NCBI GenBank assembly: GCA_947301965.1 | Contig: CAMYUM010000005.1 | Coordinates: 22,128-86,127, forward strand | DNA from: an uncultured Azospirillum sp. | Lineage (GTDB): Bacteria > Pseudomonadota > Alphaproteobacteria > RF32 > CAG-239 | DNA: 64,000 nt | Reading direction: 5' to 3' | In this document: positions 8,461 to 18,608 of the stretch, in pieces | Position numbering within the stretch: position 1 is the first letter of the stretch | Layout of the letters: each line of letters starts with the position of its first letter | Position numbers and translations under genes: made by a program | The notes under the pieces: model-generated | Database searches by the model: none | Seen by the model: only the letters and a program-made list of their open reading frames with translations | What the model was told of the DNA's origin: nothing

Positions 8461-11400
8461 CTAATACGGCATACATACCGGGCGTTCATAATTATCAATC
8501 TGTTCTTGGATAGAATCATAGCCTTCCTTACGAGATTTTTCAATTACTTTTTCGTTTGTTACCGCAGTCTTCATACTTTCCGTCAGAGAAGCTCCGGATT
8601 GAGTATTTGTCGTCAAACTGACTTTATACTTGCTGTCCTGCATCAGAGCTTTATATGTATTGTTCAATCTTTGATAACGCTCGTTAACCGTCTCGTTACC
8701 ATGATTGATTGAGCTCATAGAGCTTGAAATTCTGCCCATAAGAGTATTCTTTGTTTCCACAAGTTTTTTAGAAACATAATTAAAGTCACTTTCTGATGCA
8801 AAATTAATATCCTCTTTCAGCTTAAAGCCTATTTTATCAAACAATTCAACAATACTTGTTTTGAGGTTAGCCATATTGGCTTCCATTTCCTCAAGGTTCT
8901 TCTTGATGTCAAGCTCTTTGTCTACAAAGTGCAGGAAGTCACCGATTTGGTTGTTGGTAAACATCGCGCGCTGATAAATGTTGTCATCAGCATTAAGTTT
9001 ATATTTCCCGTTTTTCTCGGCTTCTTTCTCCTTTTTAATCAAGGTTGTAAAGCCATAATAAGGAAGTTTATTCATAGACAAGACGCCATCGTTATACCTT
9101 AAGAACATACCAAGCTCACTGTTGTTGGTATCGCTGATACCTCCGGCAGCATTACCAAGTGTTCTGCGATCTTTCTTCTTTTCAATATCAGCGTCATATA
9201 TGATATAGGTGTTAAGTGTATTTCCTATACCGATAGTTTGACCGTCTACGCGCAAATCCTTACATTCATAAAGTTTCTTATACCTTTGCATATTTGACGG
9301 TGACGAATTTTTCTGAATATCGACAACTGAATATTTACCGTTATCAGAAATGTCAATTATATAGTGACCTGAACGGCAAGGAAGTTGTGAGCCTCTGGCA
9401 AAGGCTTTACCTTCGCCGCCTTTTTCAAGAACAACATTAAGGTCGACACCTCTTTCGATAAACGCTTTATCAGAGAGGAGTAATTGCCAAATATACGGTT
9501 GTTCAAGTCCATATTCAAGAAAAGCATTACGATTGAGGCGACCGTCATCACTTACATCAAGACGTTTGTAGTCTGTCGTATCCAAGTGGATCATGTCACG
9601 AACCGGAGGATAGTGGGCGACGAGCGGAGCTTTGGGCGCCGTAAAGTCGCGTGCTTTGGCCGGTAATCCGACAAAATATTGCTCATCCCCGGCATCACAG
9701 CTGTACTGTGCACAAATCTCACTTAAAGAAGGTTTGAACAAATTCTGCAAGAGAGGAATTATGCTTTCCGGACTTACACTCAATGATCCGATGGCGGAAG
9801 CGACACTCTTTTCAAAGCAATTGCGGGGCAAGCTTTGCAGCGTGGTAATCAAGTTGGAGTGCTTTTGAACAACTCCGGAGTGATTACTATTTAGATACAA
9901 AACGTCATTGGCTTTCATTGCTGACAAATCTTCTTCGTGATTTTCAATAAACTTGATTGCACAAGTGCGTGCCGTACCGATTAAGCCGTCAGCTTTACTG
10001 ATAAACCCAAGAGCGTCGCCGTCAGATATGCCGACACTTTGTGCGATTGTTGATAGAAGCGGGGCAATCTCAGGATTGTTTTGCAGTGCAATCATTTGGG
10101 CATCATAGTCGCTTTCGATTGAAATTATCTCATGTTGATATCTGTCCTTAATTTCTTTAATTTGGGCATTCAACCTATCAATAGCGGCTTCTACTTTATC
10201 GCGCTCAAGTTCGTATTTTTTAAGGGTAATACGTTTTTCGCCGAGTTCTTCTACGTTTTCAGCATATGATTCAGTCGCATTTGCAAATGTATCTTTTGCT
10301 TCTTTGTACAAAGAGGAATCAGACGGCGTGCCGCGATTGTTCATAGATTCAATTTGTCTGTTAGCGCTTTCGGCACGAGATTTATTATACGACGATTGCT
10401 GATTTAAGCCGTTAATTTCTTCCGTAATTTCAACGATAGATTCAGTCCATGCGTCAAGTTTTTCATCCAAACTGTCTTTTTGATTGTAGTACGGAGCAAG
10501 CTCGTTGGCTTCTGCCTGTCTGATTTGACTCAGCTTTTGAGTTTTTTCGGCCAAAAGTTTGCTGGATGCTTTTAGCGGAGGTTCCATATTTTCCATCGCG
10601 CTTGCCAACTGTCCCAAAGCGGTAGCTGTAGCATCTTTGTCTTCGCCTTCTTCCTGTCCGCTATTAAACATTTGAGCGATAGATAATGCAACTTTGGTAA
10701 AATCAAGCTCTCGCAAATATGCTTTCATATCTCCATATTTGCCGCTGATATATTGATCATAATAGCTGCGTTGGTCGTTCCAAATCGGGAACGGGTTCGC
10801 GGCTTTGCCATAAGCGGGTTGGTCTTTATACTGGTCTGCAACTAATTCCATAGCCGCTTTTCTACCGATTATCCAATTCAGCAGTTCAACTTCGCGAACA
10901 GAATCCGAATACTCCTGATCATGGCTGGGTTTGTTATATGATTCTTCTACCCGTTTATCCTCGTTTTCTTTTGCGAGTTGGTCAGGGTCAACATCTACTA
11001 AAGTTTCACTATCTTCTTCTGTGTTTATGTCATAGTTAGAAAATGAGTTTACGTCAATTGCAGTACCGGCATCATTATTCGCTGATTGATAGGCGGTAAT
11101 AGCCCATTGAGACATACCTTTACGAGAGTTGTAATCACAGGCGTTTTGGGGGGCTTTTGCCTGTCCGAACCACACGTTGTTAGGCTCGGAATAATGGCGT
11201 CCGAGATATCTGATTACGCAGACATCGGCTTCTCTTACAGCCTCGACCGATCTTTCGTGAAGTTTTTTGTAAAGGCTATACTGCTTATACATTGCTCTAT
11301 ATTCGGGCATACGCTGCAACATGTTGTGAACATCAAGTGCAGAGTTAACAATTTCTTGTGTATTTGCAATTTGTTTTAGGGCTTCAAGTTCGGCTTCGCT

Positions 11401-12321
11401 GCCTTCAAGTTGAGCAGAAGTGGCTGGAACTGGCGCTTCAACAAAGCGGTCGGCTGATTTGCCTTTGTCCGCAGTTTCTTTTTGAGTGTTTTCGGCACTG
11501 GCTTCTTCCTCGTTACTTGACGGGGCGGCGGCTTCCTTTGACATATATTGAGCAAACATCAACTCAATGCTTCCGCTTAATTCAGAAGTTTTTATTGATG
11601 ATGTGTCTTTGTTTTCTTTCTTCATTTCTGCCGGCAATACCTGTCTCCCGCCATGCATCATGCTCGCAGCATAATATTGGTTGCGCATGGCCACGAGTTC
11701 CTCTGTAATTTTTAAGATATCATTCATCTTGCGGGCTGCCATATAAGTGTTATAGTCAACACCGTTTTCTTCTTCCGAGTTGGCGGTTGAACCTTCTCCG
11801 TCTGAAGTCATTGCTTCTTCGGTAAAGGCTTCTACCTCTTTACGATATCTTCCTAAATCAGTTTCCAGCCTATCAAGCGCAGTTCTCACTTCAACTAGTG
11901 TATCATAGTAAAATTGCTCGGCTTTTTGCTCATATGCTTTCTTTATGCGGGGATCATCTGACGGATATTGTAAAAACAACTCATGAAATGCGGTTTTAAC
12001 AGCATCATAGTCGTACACATCAACCGAACCTCCCATGTCAAAATCTTTGGTTCCCGGGATTTTGCTGACAAGCTTGGTAATCGTTCCTCTCAACTTGTCT
12101 GTTGTTGATTTTACGGCTGTTAACGCCTTTTTGACGTTGGCAACGACTTCTTCTTGTATTGTGGCCAAATATTGTTCAACTTGCTGAATAGTCGATTGGA
12201 CATCGCCCGGAGCATCAAAAGATATACCGAACAAAAGTTGCGCATCCGCCGGTTTGGACATTAAGAGCCCGCCGGTCACGACACAAACAGCTAGAAAAAT
12301 ACGGCTAAAAATTTTTTTCAT
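8461..12321 (-). CDS. Large exported coiled-coil protein of the secretion locus
   Basis: A 1286-aa protein with a signal peptide (MKKIFSRIFLAVCVVTGG, cleavage near PADAQ) and long helical, charged regions. These include an N-terminal segment (VQSTIQQVEQYLATIQEEVV), a central coiled coil around residues 590-740 (ERDKVEAAIDRLNAQIKEIK), a Cys-containing middle (CAQYSCDAGDEQYF) and a C-terminal helical part ending with RPVCMPY. It starts 7 nt after AAAGGAG. It follows three smaller exported helix-rich genes and precedes the IcmL-like gene. I do not recognise a family. The N-terminal layout recalls VirB5/TrbJ-type periplasmic or pilus-tip proteins, but it is far larger; it could equally be a surface-exposed or secreted component. 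Confidence 0.8.
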   Translation of the reverse strand: MKKIFSRIFLAVCVVTGGLLMSKPADAQLLFGISFDAPGDVQSTIQQVEQYLATIQEEVVANVKKALTAVKSTTDKLRGTITKLVSKIPGTKDFDMGGSVDVYDYDAVKTAFHELFLQYPSDDPRIKKAYEQKAEQFYYDTLVEVRTALDRLETDLGRYRKEVEAFTEEAMTSDGEGSTANSEEENGVDYNTYMAARKMNDILKITEELVAMRNQYYAASMMHGGRQVLPAEMKKENKDTSSIKTSELSGSIELMFAQYMSKEAAAPSSNEEEASAENTQKETADKGKSADRFVEAPVPATSAQLEGSEAELEALKQIANTQEIVNSALDVHNMLQRMPEYRAMYKQYSLYKKLHERSVEAVREADVCVIRYLGRHYSEPNNVWFGQAKAPQNACDYNSRKGMSQWAITAYQSANNDAGTAIDVNSFSNYDINTEEDSETLVDVDPDQLAKENEDKRVEESYNKPSHDQEYSDSVREVELLNWIIGRKAAMELVADQYKDQPAYGKAANPFPIWNDQRSYYDQYISGKYGDMKAYLRELDFTKVALSIAQMFNSGQEEGEDKDATATALGQLASAMENMEPPLKASSKLLAEKTQKLSQIRQAEANELAPYYNQKDSLDEKLDAWTESIVEITEEINGLNQQSSYNKSRAESANRQIESMNNRGTPSDSSLYKEAKDTFANATESYAENVEELGEKRITLKKYELERDKVEAAIDRLNAQIKEIKDRYQHEIISIESDYDAQMIALQNNPEIAPLLSTIAQSVGISDGDALGFISKADGLIGTARTCAIKFIENHEEDLSAMKANDVLYLNSNHSGVVQKHSNLITTLQSLPRNCFEKSVASAIGSLSVSPESIIPLLQNLFKPSLSEICAQYSCDAGDEQYFVGLPAKARDFTAPKAPLVAHYPPVRDMIHLDTTDYKRLDVSDDGRLNRNAFLEYGLEQPYIWQLLLSDKAFIERGVDLNVVLEKGGEGKAFARGSQLPCRSGHYIIDISDNGKYSVVDIQKNSSPSNMQRYKKLYECKDLRVDGQTIGIGNTLNTYIIYDADIEKKKDRRTLGNAAGGISDTNNSELGMFLRYNDGVLSMNKLPYYGFTTLIKKEKEAEKNGKYKLNADDNIYQRAMFTNNQIGDFLHFVDKELDIKKNLEEMEANMANLKTSIVELFDKIGFKLKEDINFASESDFNYVSKKLVETKNTLMGRISSSMSSINHGNETVNERYQRLNNTYKALMQDSKYKVSLTTNTQSGASLTESMKTAVTNEKVIEKSRKEGYDSIQEQIDNYERPVCMPY

Positions 12322-12356
12322 TTGTTTTCTCCTTTACTACTGTCAATGTCGACGCA

Positions 12357-13577
12357 TTACTCTTTTGTTGCGGATGCCGAAATATCGGCAAGTCCGGCCG
12401 CAACTGCCGGTTCTGATGCGGCAGTAATAGAACTGTCTAACGGGGTTCCCTGTGTTGCCGGAGATAATGTTACGTCGTCAACATCATACTCAGGATCTTC
12501 GGGATTAAACTTATAATTATCAAAGTTAAAGTTATCTACTGCCGTAGTGGCATTGATTTTTTGGAAACCGCTGTTTGACAAATCATAACTTATATCCAAT
12601 TTGAGTCTTTGTAACACCAGTTCTGCATAGTCTAGTAACGCTAACATGTTAGCCTTTTTCAACTCAAGCGATGCTGCGGCATTGGCAGATGTAGAACCCT
12701 CAAGGGTGCTACTGGCGGCTTGATTGACGGTTTGAGCGTTTTCATTATTGGCAACCAACTGAGCACGAATAGCCGTGGCTCGTTGCATAGCTGTATTAAG
12801 ATCTTGCCAATGCATAGAATCATATCTTTCTTTGTAGGCATAAACAATGTTGCTCGTAACTCTGGTATCTTGAGCCGGAGATAACATTTTTACAGTATCT
12901 TTCAGATCCTCAACTGAATTATAGTTTTTGGGTAACGGATTAAAATCTGAAAGTATTGCTTTCAGTTCGGCACGGGCAGCATCTTTCATATCATTAAACC
13001 CTTGCAATGCCTTGTTCAGTGCATCGTTTATGCCTGTGGTTTCGTTTTGGGCATTGGCGATTATTTCGTCTTTTTTGGCAATCAGCTCACTTATTTTTGC
13101 AGTGTTGGCCACAGCATGATCGGGATTAAGCAGACTGTCCTGTGACAGTTTATTAATGTTGTCATTAATGCTTTTTTCCTTTTCAGCCGCTTCTTTTGCA
13201 ATGGCTCCTGCCTCTTGAGCGGCTTTATCTTTGGCTTCGGTCTTCTGAATGTCTATTTTCTTGATTTTTGATGACAAAACCGAAATTTGCCGATAATCGG
13301 CACCTAAAATATTTTGAATGGAGTCAAAGTTTACGCTTTTTACAAAATCATAAGCCTCACGAGCTCCCTCGCCGATTTGGATAATGGTTTGCATGATATT
13401 ACTTTCCATAACCATTTTATAAGCTTTATCAACTTTAGTCTTGATGGTTGTATAGCCCTTTTGCAAACTGTTGACGAGGTCCACTTTGAAAGGCGGCAAC
13501 AAAAAAGCTTCAGCTTTCAGCGGAAAAAGCGAAAACAGAATGGAAGCCGCAATTATGATTGACTTTATTTTTTTCAT
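12357..13577 (-). CDS. Exported helical protein (VirB5/TrbJ-like layout)
   Basis: A 406-aa protein with a signal peptide (IKSIIIAASILFSLFPLKAEA) followed by long alpha-helical stretches: YTTIKTKVDKAYKMVMESN, then a Lys/Ala/Glu-rich coiled coil (DKAAQEAGAIAKEAAEKEKS) and a C-terminal helical segment with AASLELKKANMLALLDYAEL. VirB5/TrbJ proteins, minor pilus components in type IV systems, share this plan of signal peptide plus helical bundle. I see no diagnostic motif, so the link is weak. The stop of the upstream gene overlaps its ATG by 4 nt and AGGAGG precedes it, indicating tight co-translation with the 220-aa and 481-aa neighbours. Confidence 0.75.
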   Translation of the reverse strand: MKKIKSIIIAASILFSLFPLKAEAFLLPPFKVDLVNSLQKGYTTIKTKVDKAYKMVMESNIMQTIIQIGEGAREAYDFVKSVNFDSIQNILGADYRQISVLSSKIKKIDIQKTEAKDKAAQEAGAIAKEAAEKEKSINDNINKLSQDSLLNPDHAVANTAKISELIAKKDEIIANAQNETTGINDALNKALQGFNDMKDAARAELKAILSDFNPLPKNYNSVEDLKDTVKMLSPAQDTRVTSNIVYAYKERYDSMHWQDLNTAMQRATAIRAQLVANNENAQTVNQAASSTLEGSTSANAAASLELKKANMLALLDYAELVLQRLKLDISYDLSNSGFQKINATTAVDNFNFDNYKFNPEDPEYDVDDVTLSPATQGTPLDSSITAASEPAVAAGLADISASATKE

Positions 13578-14236
13578 TGATTGCCTCCTTCTTTTTCATC
13601 TTCTTCATCCGCTTCAGGAACTCTCAAATTGGCGGCGATAAGACGACGCTGAAACTCGTTAAGCGAACTTTGCATATCTAAAATTCGTGTAAAGCGACGA
13701 GCAGTTTCCATGGTTTCTTTCTTCAGCATTTGCTTGGTAGCACGGTTGTTTTCAAGCAACGACGGTTGGTCGTCTCCACTTTCTCTGTCTTTGGCCATTC
13801 CGGTACGAAGAGTAAATGCGTAGGCATACAATCGACTCAAATCTTCACGCATAATGTCCGCATTGTTATTTTCGTTGGCAACAGAAACTACTATTTGATC
13901 CTTTTTACCAATATTGGCCATGGTGCCTTTTTGGATAGCTTTTTCCAAATTGCGAAGGTTTCCAAGATTTTCTGACACAATCGGAAGCGTGCGAACAGGG
14001 ATGTTTTTGAAATTGAGTTTGCTTGATACTTCAAACAATTTGCCTAAAGGTCCTTGGCGCAACGCATTCAATTGACTTTCAATTTTCTGATATTTTTCCT
14101 GAATGACCTGAGCTTTCTTTTGAATGTTTTCAATAACACTCAAAACCGTTTCAACTAGCTCAAAGTCAGCCCTGGCATCGGGAATGACCGACATCCAAAA
14201 GCATAAAGCCAACAATGTCAGCAGTATTTTTTTCAT
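13574..14236 (-). CDS. Exported helical protein (VirB5/TrbJ-like layout), small
   Basis: A 220-aa protein with a signal peptide (ILLTLLALCFWMSVIPDARA), then a mostly helical mature part (ENIQKKAQVIQEKYQKIESQ; NNRATKQMLKKETMETARRF) and an acidic tail (EADEEDEKEGGNQ). It fits the size and helical character of VirB5/TrbJ-type exported proteins, but no residue-level signature supports a firm assignment. GGAGGTCAATAATG at its start overlaps the stop of the upstream gene (TAATG), and its own stop overlaps the next start, so it is the middle member of a translationally coupled set of exported proteins. Confidence 0.75.
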   Translation of the reverse strand: MKKILLTLLALCFWMSVIPDARADFELVETVLSVIENIQKKAQVIQEKYQKIESQLNALRQGPLGKLFEVSSKLNFKNIPVRTLPIVSENLGNLRNLEKAIQKGTMANIGKKDQIVVSVANENNNADIMREDLSRLYAYAFTLRTGMAKDRESGDDQPSLLENNRATKQMLKKETMETARRFTRILDMQSSLNEFQRRLIAANLRVPEADEEDEKEGGNQ

Positions 14237-15681
14237 TATTGACCTCCATTTGAGCTTTCAGATTTTTCGCTATCTACCAATATATTTTTTGAAGTCGCAC
14301 AGATTTGCTGTACTCCCTGAAGAAGGATGGCTGCTGACTCTAACATATTCATCTGATTTAATAATTTTTGAGTTTCTTCTCCGTTCATTCCAATTACGCC
14401 GGTATCGTCACGAATTGTGCTGCTTTCGGCACCGAGTTTGTCTTGTTTGTCAAGAGTGTCGGTATAATTAGATGCCTCATATTTAGCTTTTGTTGATTCA
14501 GAAAGCAGGGCAACCACGGCTTCATAAACCATGGTTTCACAGTCCTTACGACTGTTAATAGCATCTTCTTGGTCTTTGGCGTTGTTTTCTGCAACAATTT
14601 TGGTTGCACAGGACTTCATACCATCGTAACTGACTAAATCTTTAACGCTCAAATCGCATCTTTTGGCAAACGGAGTTATAAAAGTTCCTTTTGAGTCATA
14701 ATTAACGCCTTTTTCGTTACTGATTTCAGCAGCAAATACCTGACGGCTGGTAAAACTGAGTTCACTGCTTGAAATCTTGTCAAGTTGTATCGGTTCACGC
14801 AATTTTGACGGAGATATTCTGAATTTTGGACTGGGTTCTTTTGTGGCAGAATCAGGAGAAATAGATTCAGTGGCAGCATCTGAAGAAATTGTATCAACAG
14901 CAGCTTTTGTTGCTGCGCCTGCCGGGGTTGAGGGAGTTCCCAAATCGATTTCCGTCGAAATATCGTCCGAAGAAGCGAAAGGCTGACGACCGGTTGATGG
15001 GTTTGCACTATTGGTGGTGTTGCCCGGTTTGGCATCAAATATGCCAGGGAGATCAGAACTGTTTGTTCCGTTAGTCGTATTACCGCTTGACGGTCCGGCA
15101 TCGACTACATTGCTGCCGGAGGTTGTATTACCGCTTGACGGTCCGGCATCGACTACGCTGTTGCCGGCAGTGGTGTCATTTTTTGATGTTTCCGTAGTAG
15201 AAGTTGTATCGGGATCATAATCAGCGTCGTTTTCTGCGCTATAGTCTTCAGAATATCCGCCGTTTTCCGTTTCTGAACTATCATTATAGTTTTCTTTTTT
15301 AGGATTCAGCTGATCAAGGAGAGCCTGGTATTTGGCTTTGCGGGCTTCAATTTCATTTTTATATTTATTGTAAGCCGCCTTGCCCTCTTGAATTCGAGCT
15401 TGAGCTTCTTGAGCTAATTGTAAGGCTTTTTGAATGTTCTCACCAAACAAATCTTTGAATTTGCTTAATGTTCCGGCAGCGTCACCTATTGTTGAAAGTA
15501 GCGAACTGCCGTTGGTAATGATTTCAACAGCTTGCATAACACCGGTTGCGCCATTAATAACAATACCGATTGTACCTGCAATGTTACCGGGGTCTAATGT
15601 GACCAACGCTTTTGCCGGTGATGACGTCATAATAATCGCCGCGCATGCCGAAACCATAGTAATAGACTTAATTTTTATCAT
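14236..15681 (-). CDS. Exported helical protein with low-complexity Ser/Thr/Asn region
   Basis: The track start at 15726 is too early: GGGAGGATGGTATG places the start at ATG 15681, giving 481 aa with a signal peptide (TMVSACAAIIMTSSPAKA). The mature N-terminus LVTLDPGNIAGTIGIVINGA and the coiled coil ALQLAQEAQARIQEGKAAYN look like VirB5/TrbJ proteins, which often begin with a DPxN motif. A disordered middle holds near-identical repeats (VVDAGPSSGNTT, twice, plus variants). The C-terminal part has several Cys (CDLSVKDL, CATKIVAEN, CETMVYEAV) and helices. It is the first of the four exported helical genes after the VirB4-like ATPase. Probably a periplasmic or pilus-associated component; exact role unknown. 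Confidence 0.75.
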   Translation of the reverse strand: MIKIKSITMVSACAAIIMTSSPAKALVTLDPGNIAGTIGIVINGATGVMQAVEIITNGSSLLSTIGDAAGTLSKFKDLFGENIQKALQLAQEAQARIQEGKAAYNKYKNEIEARKAKYQALLDQLNPKKENYNDSSETENGGYSEDYSAENDADYDPDTTSTTETSKNDTTAGNSVVDAGPSSGNTTSGSNVVDAGPSSGNTTNGTNSSDLPGIFDAKPGNTTNSANPSTGRQPFASSDDISTEIDLGTPSTPAGAATKAAVDTISSDAATESISPDSATKEPSPKFRISPSKLREPIQLDKISSSELSFTSRQVFAAEISNEKGVNYDSKGTFITPFAKRCDLSVKDLVSYDGMKSCATKIVAENNAKDQEDAINSRKDCETMVYEAVVALLSESTKAKYEASNYTDTLDKQDKLGAESSTIRDDTGVIGMNGEETQKLLNQMNMLESAAILLQGVQQICATSKNILVDSEKSESSNGGQ

Positions 15682-15760
15682 ACCATCCTCCCTTATGAGA
15701 TTCTCCCTCATAATACATGATAGCATAAAAAAAACTGTTTATAAACTTATTTTGATATAA

Positions 15761-18193
15761 TCAGGCTAAATTTAAATATTTTGTAACAAAGTTTTCTTCG
15801 CCATACTGTCTTATGAGGTCTTCAACCAGCAAAACATTCTTGCGGCTGGAGTTATAAAGCTTAAGATACGGACCGAGTCCGCTTAAATTGACATCCAAAA
15901 TAACCGACTCTCCCGTCGCCGGACGTGAAAGCAAAATTGCATACGGAAATTCACGATATGATTTACCGAAAACAAAATCTATTTCTCGTTGGTTGAGATT
16001 CCAGTTTTCATAGTCCTCAGGACGAGCTTGCGGGTTACGGAAGAAAATTACGGTCTGGCATTGACCGCGAATAACCTCGCCAACCCCTAAAGAGTCAATA
16101 ATATTCGGTTGTTGGAAAGCGCAAAGGTAAGCTTGGCGTTTTTTACGTCCTTCTTGCAGACCTATAATAAAGTAGTCGCGGAACATCGGGTGCTTTAACA
16201 TAGGTGCGGTTTCATCAATCATAATCAGTGAAGGAACACCTGTTTCACCGGTTTCGGACTGAATACGGTGCATGATATAACTGATGACCGCAGGAGCCAA
16301 TGTGTCATCTTCAAAAATGTGAGTAAAGTCAAATGCCATAAAGCGTTTGCTGTGCAAATCAAGGCTATCGGTAGTGGCATTAAAAATTTTGCCGTATTGG
16401 TCCGGATTGACCCAACGATAAAGCTCTCGGCGCATGTTCCCGGTCGGCGAAAAACAGCTTTTATATAAATTGCTCATAACACGTTCTTCAGGACGAAGAT
16501 AATCAAATGCCGTAGTTACGGCACGAGCAATTTCTCGCTCAGAAAGAGCATCATCAACCATGGTAATCGACTTCATCCAACGACGCAAAAATGCACGGTT
16601 ATTAGGTGTTGGAGAGGCATCAAACGGGTTAAGCGACACATTTTTCTCATCCCCGTCAAAACCAATATATGCTCCGCCAACCGCACGAGTGAAAATTTCC
16701 GCACCCAAGTGACGGTCGAAGAAAAATACTTTAAGGTCTTTGTGGCGCATGGCCTGTCCGGCCAAAAACGTCAGCAAAGTCGTTTTACCTTGACCGGTAG
16801 GTCCGATAATACAACAGTGAGCAACCGCCGCTTCTTCAGAAGATACGTGGAACTGAAAACGATAGCCGGATCCGGTGGTGGTGCGGAATGTCGTAATCGC
16901 TCCGGGACCCCAGTCACTCTTATTGAAGCCTTCGGCCGGCTTGTCAAAAGAAATTGCCGCCGTAACCACGCGTGATAAATATAAGTATGCCCGAGGATAA
17001 ATTTCGTATGTCGGAAATTGGTTAAAGAATGTTGCTTGGGCAACCCAGCCCTCACGAACCGGGGTAACACCAAACAAACGACAAATTCTTTGGACTTCGC
17101 TTTCCGCAAAGTCTATCTCTTCTTTGCTGTCACCGCGCAAAACTATGGCCATTGCATATTGTGTCAAAGCCTGGAAGTTGGCATCACTATCCTCAATCGA
17201 ACTCATGGCATAGCTGTATTGATCAATAACGTCTTGAGAAAAACTGGTCATGCGCGCCATGTTGCGCTGTTGTATCAACAAACCTCTGGCCGCGGGACGA
17301 TAAATCGGCTTTATGTTATGCAAAAGGGTTAATTCGCTATCTATTGCCAACAATGAAACAATCATTGACTCGTCCATGTAGTCGCTCGATGCGCGAATCC
17401 CCATGGTGATGGCTAATTTTTCCTTATCCCCGGAAAAGAAACGTATAAGACCGTTTTCACCGGTAAAATGAATATGGTCGGAAGTCAGCAATTCATTAAG
17501 TTGTGCGCCCTCCGCGTTACCGACTTTGGGGTCAGGCTTGGATATCGGACTGCATAAACGACTGAAAACATGAAACGGACTGTCCAAGGCGGAGCTGTCT
17601 TCGCTTTCAAACATGGCACGGACACCATATTCACTAAGGGTTGCCAGTAAAGATTGCGAAGCATAATTCAGGTCTTTGAGCGCATCAGGACGATCCGGAA
17701 CCGACACTATTATGTAGTGTGAGTTGGTATAAACTCGATTTAATGTTGATTGCCAAGTGTAGGCGACTTTTTCGAGAATTTGATTGTCAAAGGTATTTTC
17801 TATGACATCGGCAGGAATACGTTCGCGCAGTGTAAGCACGCGTGCGGTAATTTGCAAATCCGACATGCTGTCAATCCACGCTTTGCGCGCTTCGGCCATG
17901 GAAATAATTTTTTCTTCGGTGGCAAAGGCCAAGTCCATCCCTTCAACCTGGAATACACGGCAAAATGAGCCGTTATAGCAACGAATGGTCATGCCGTCGG
18001 ACATCAGCTTATTAAAAGGCAAAAAGTCGGAAACACGCGACTCATTCGGTTGGGGTAAAACAGCGCGTCCGATTTTGGTAATCCATAAACCGGCAAAGGC
18101 AGCGGCTGAAATAAAGCCTAGTATTGTTACAAAAACCTCTTTGTTGCTTAACCCCTGCACAAAGATGCTGAAAAAATCAAAATCAGGGTGCAA
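15761..18193 (-). CDS. VirB4/DotO (IcmB/TraU) family ATPase
   Basis: An 810-aa secretion ATPase. Walker A GPTGQGKTTLL is at about residue 464 and a Walker B with LIMIDETAPML at about 656; downstream QEGRKKRQAYLCAFQQPNII and GQCQTVIFFRNPQA match the motifs after Walker B in VirB4-type NTPases. An N-terminal hydrophobic segment (VTILGFISAAAFAGLWITK) may contact the membrane. VirB4-class ATPases sit under the inner-membrane complex and power pilus or substrate assembly. The start is a TTG at 18193, 7 nt after AAAGGGG, overlapping the VirB3-like gene by 11 nt. That close VirB3-VirB4 pairing is typical of IVA systems, whereas the downstream DotI/DotH genes are of IVB type. Confidence 0.9.
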   Translation of the reverse strand: MHPDFDFFSIFVQGLSNKEVFVTILGFISAAAFAGLWITKIGRAVLPQPNESRVSDFLPFNKLMSDGMTIRCYNGSFCRVFQVEGMDLAFATEEKIISMAEARKAWIDSMSDLQITARVLTLRERIPADVIENTFDNQILEKVAYTWQSTLNRVYTNSHYIIVSVPDRPDALKDLNYASQSLLATLSEYGVRAMFESEDSSALDSPFHVFSRLCSPISKPDPKVGNAEGAQLNELLTSDHIHFTGENGLIRFFSGDKEKLAITMGIRASSDYMDESMIVSLLAIDSELTLLHNIKPIYRPAARGLLIQQRNMARMTSFSQDVIDQYSYAMSSIEDSDANFQALTQYAMAIVLRGDSKEEIDFAESEVQRICRLFGVTPVREGWVAQATFFNQFPTYEIYPRAYLYLSRVVTAAISFDKPAEGFNKSDWGPGAITTFRTTTGSGYRFQFHVSSEEAAVAHCCIIGPTGQGKTTLLTFLAGQAMRHKDLKVFFFDRHLGAEIFTRAVGGAYIGFDGDEKNVSLNPFDASPTPNNRAFLRRWMKSITMVDDALSEREIARAVTTAFDYLRPEERVMSNLYKSCFSPTGNMRRELYRWVNPDQYGKIFNATTDSLDLHSKRFMAFDFTHIFEDDTLAPAVISYIMHRIQSETGETGVPSLIMIDETAPMLKHPMFRDYFIIGLQEGRKKRQAYLCAFQQPNIIDSLGVGEVIRGQCQTVIFFRNPQARPEDYENWNLNQREIDFVFGKSYREFPYAILLSRPATGESVILDVNLSGLGPYLKLYNSSRKNVLLVEDLIRQYGEENFVTKYLNLA

Positions 18194-18473
18194 ATTTGTT
18201 CCCCTTTTCTTTATACAAATTATTGGTTGAGCGATATGTCGTTCCGAAAGCCTGAATCATGTTGGAAATATGTGGTTCCTTAGCCCCCCATAAAATTATT
18301 GCACTGTGGCAGGATATGATAGTTGCCACAAAAACCAGCGGATTAATTTCAAACATTGCAAGCGCGCCAAACATCATGGGAAACTGCAGTCCGAGGTTAA
18401 GTAACACCGGAAGATATGGTCCCCACAAAATCTTCGGAGGATTGGCAACAGCTTTCAATATAGGCTCTCTCAT
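18183..18473 (-). CDS. VirB3-like inner-membrane protein
   Basis: A 96-aa protein with an N-terminal REPILKAVANPPKILWGPYL, two hydrophobic segments (VLLNLGLQFPMMFGALAMFE and PLVFVATIISCHSAIILWG) and KEPHISNMIQAFG near the end. This matches the VirB3/TrbD plan: a short N-terminus with a basic or Pro motif, a membrane hairpin, then a conserved acidic-Pro-histidine region. VirB3 acts with VirB4 at the inner membrane, and here the two genes overlap by 11 nt. IcmT is the short protein proposed for this role in Dot/Icm systems and is the alternative name. RBS AAGGAG is well placed. Confidence 0.7.
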   Translation of the reverse strand: MREPILKAVANPPKILWGPYLPVLLNLGLQFPMMFGALAMFEINPLVFVATIISCHSAIILWGAKEPHISNMIQAFGTTYRSTNNLYKEKGNKFAP

Positions 18474-18555
18474 CGAATCTCCTTCGTAATCATATCGAAG
18501 ATTCTATTCAAAAATTTTGAGCTTTGCAACAAAAAACTGGTAATATCAGCACAAA

Positions 18556-18583
18556 AAATATGCCGCTTGAATGCGGCATATTT
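18556..18583 (-). terminator. Intrinsic terminator between VirB2-like triplet and virB3-virB4
   Basis: A perfect 11-bp stem AAATATGCCGC / GCGGCATATTT with a 6-nt loop, followed on the minus strand by a T-rich tract. It lies just downstream of the last VirB2-like gene. It would end most transcripts of the three small pilin-like genes and let a fraction read into virB3-virB4, giving excess pilin subunit relative to machinery (inference). Confidence 0.7.
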
Positions 18584-18608
18584 ATTTAATTAACAAGATT
18601 TTTAGTCT

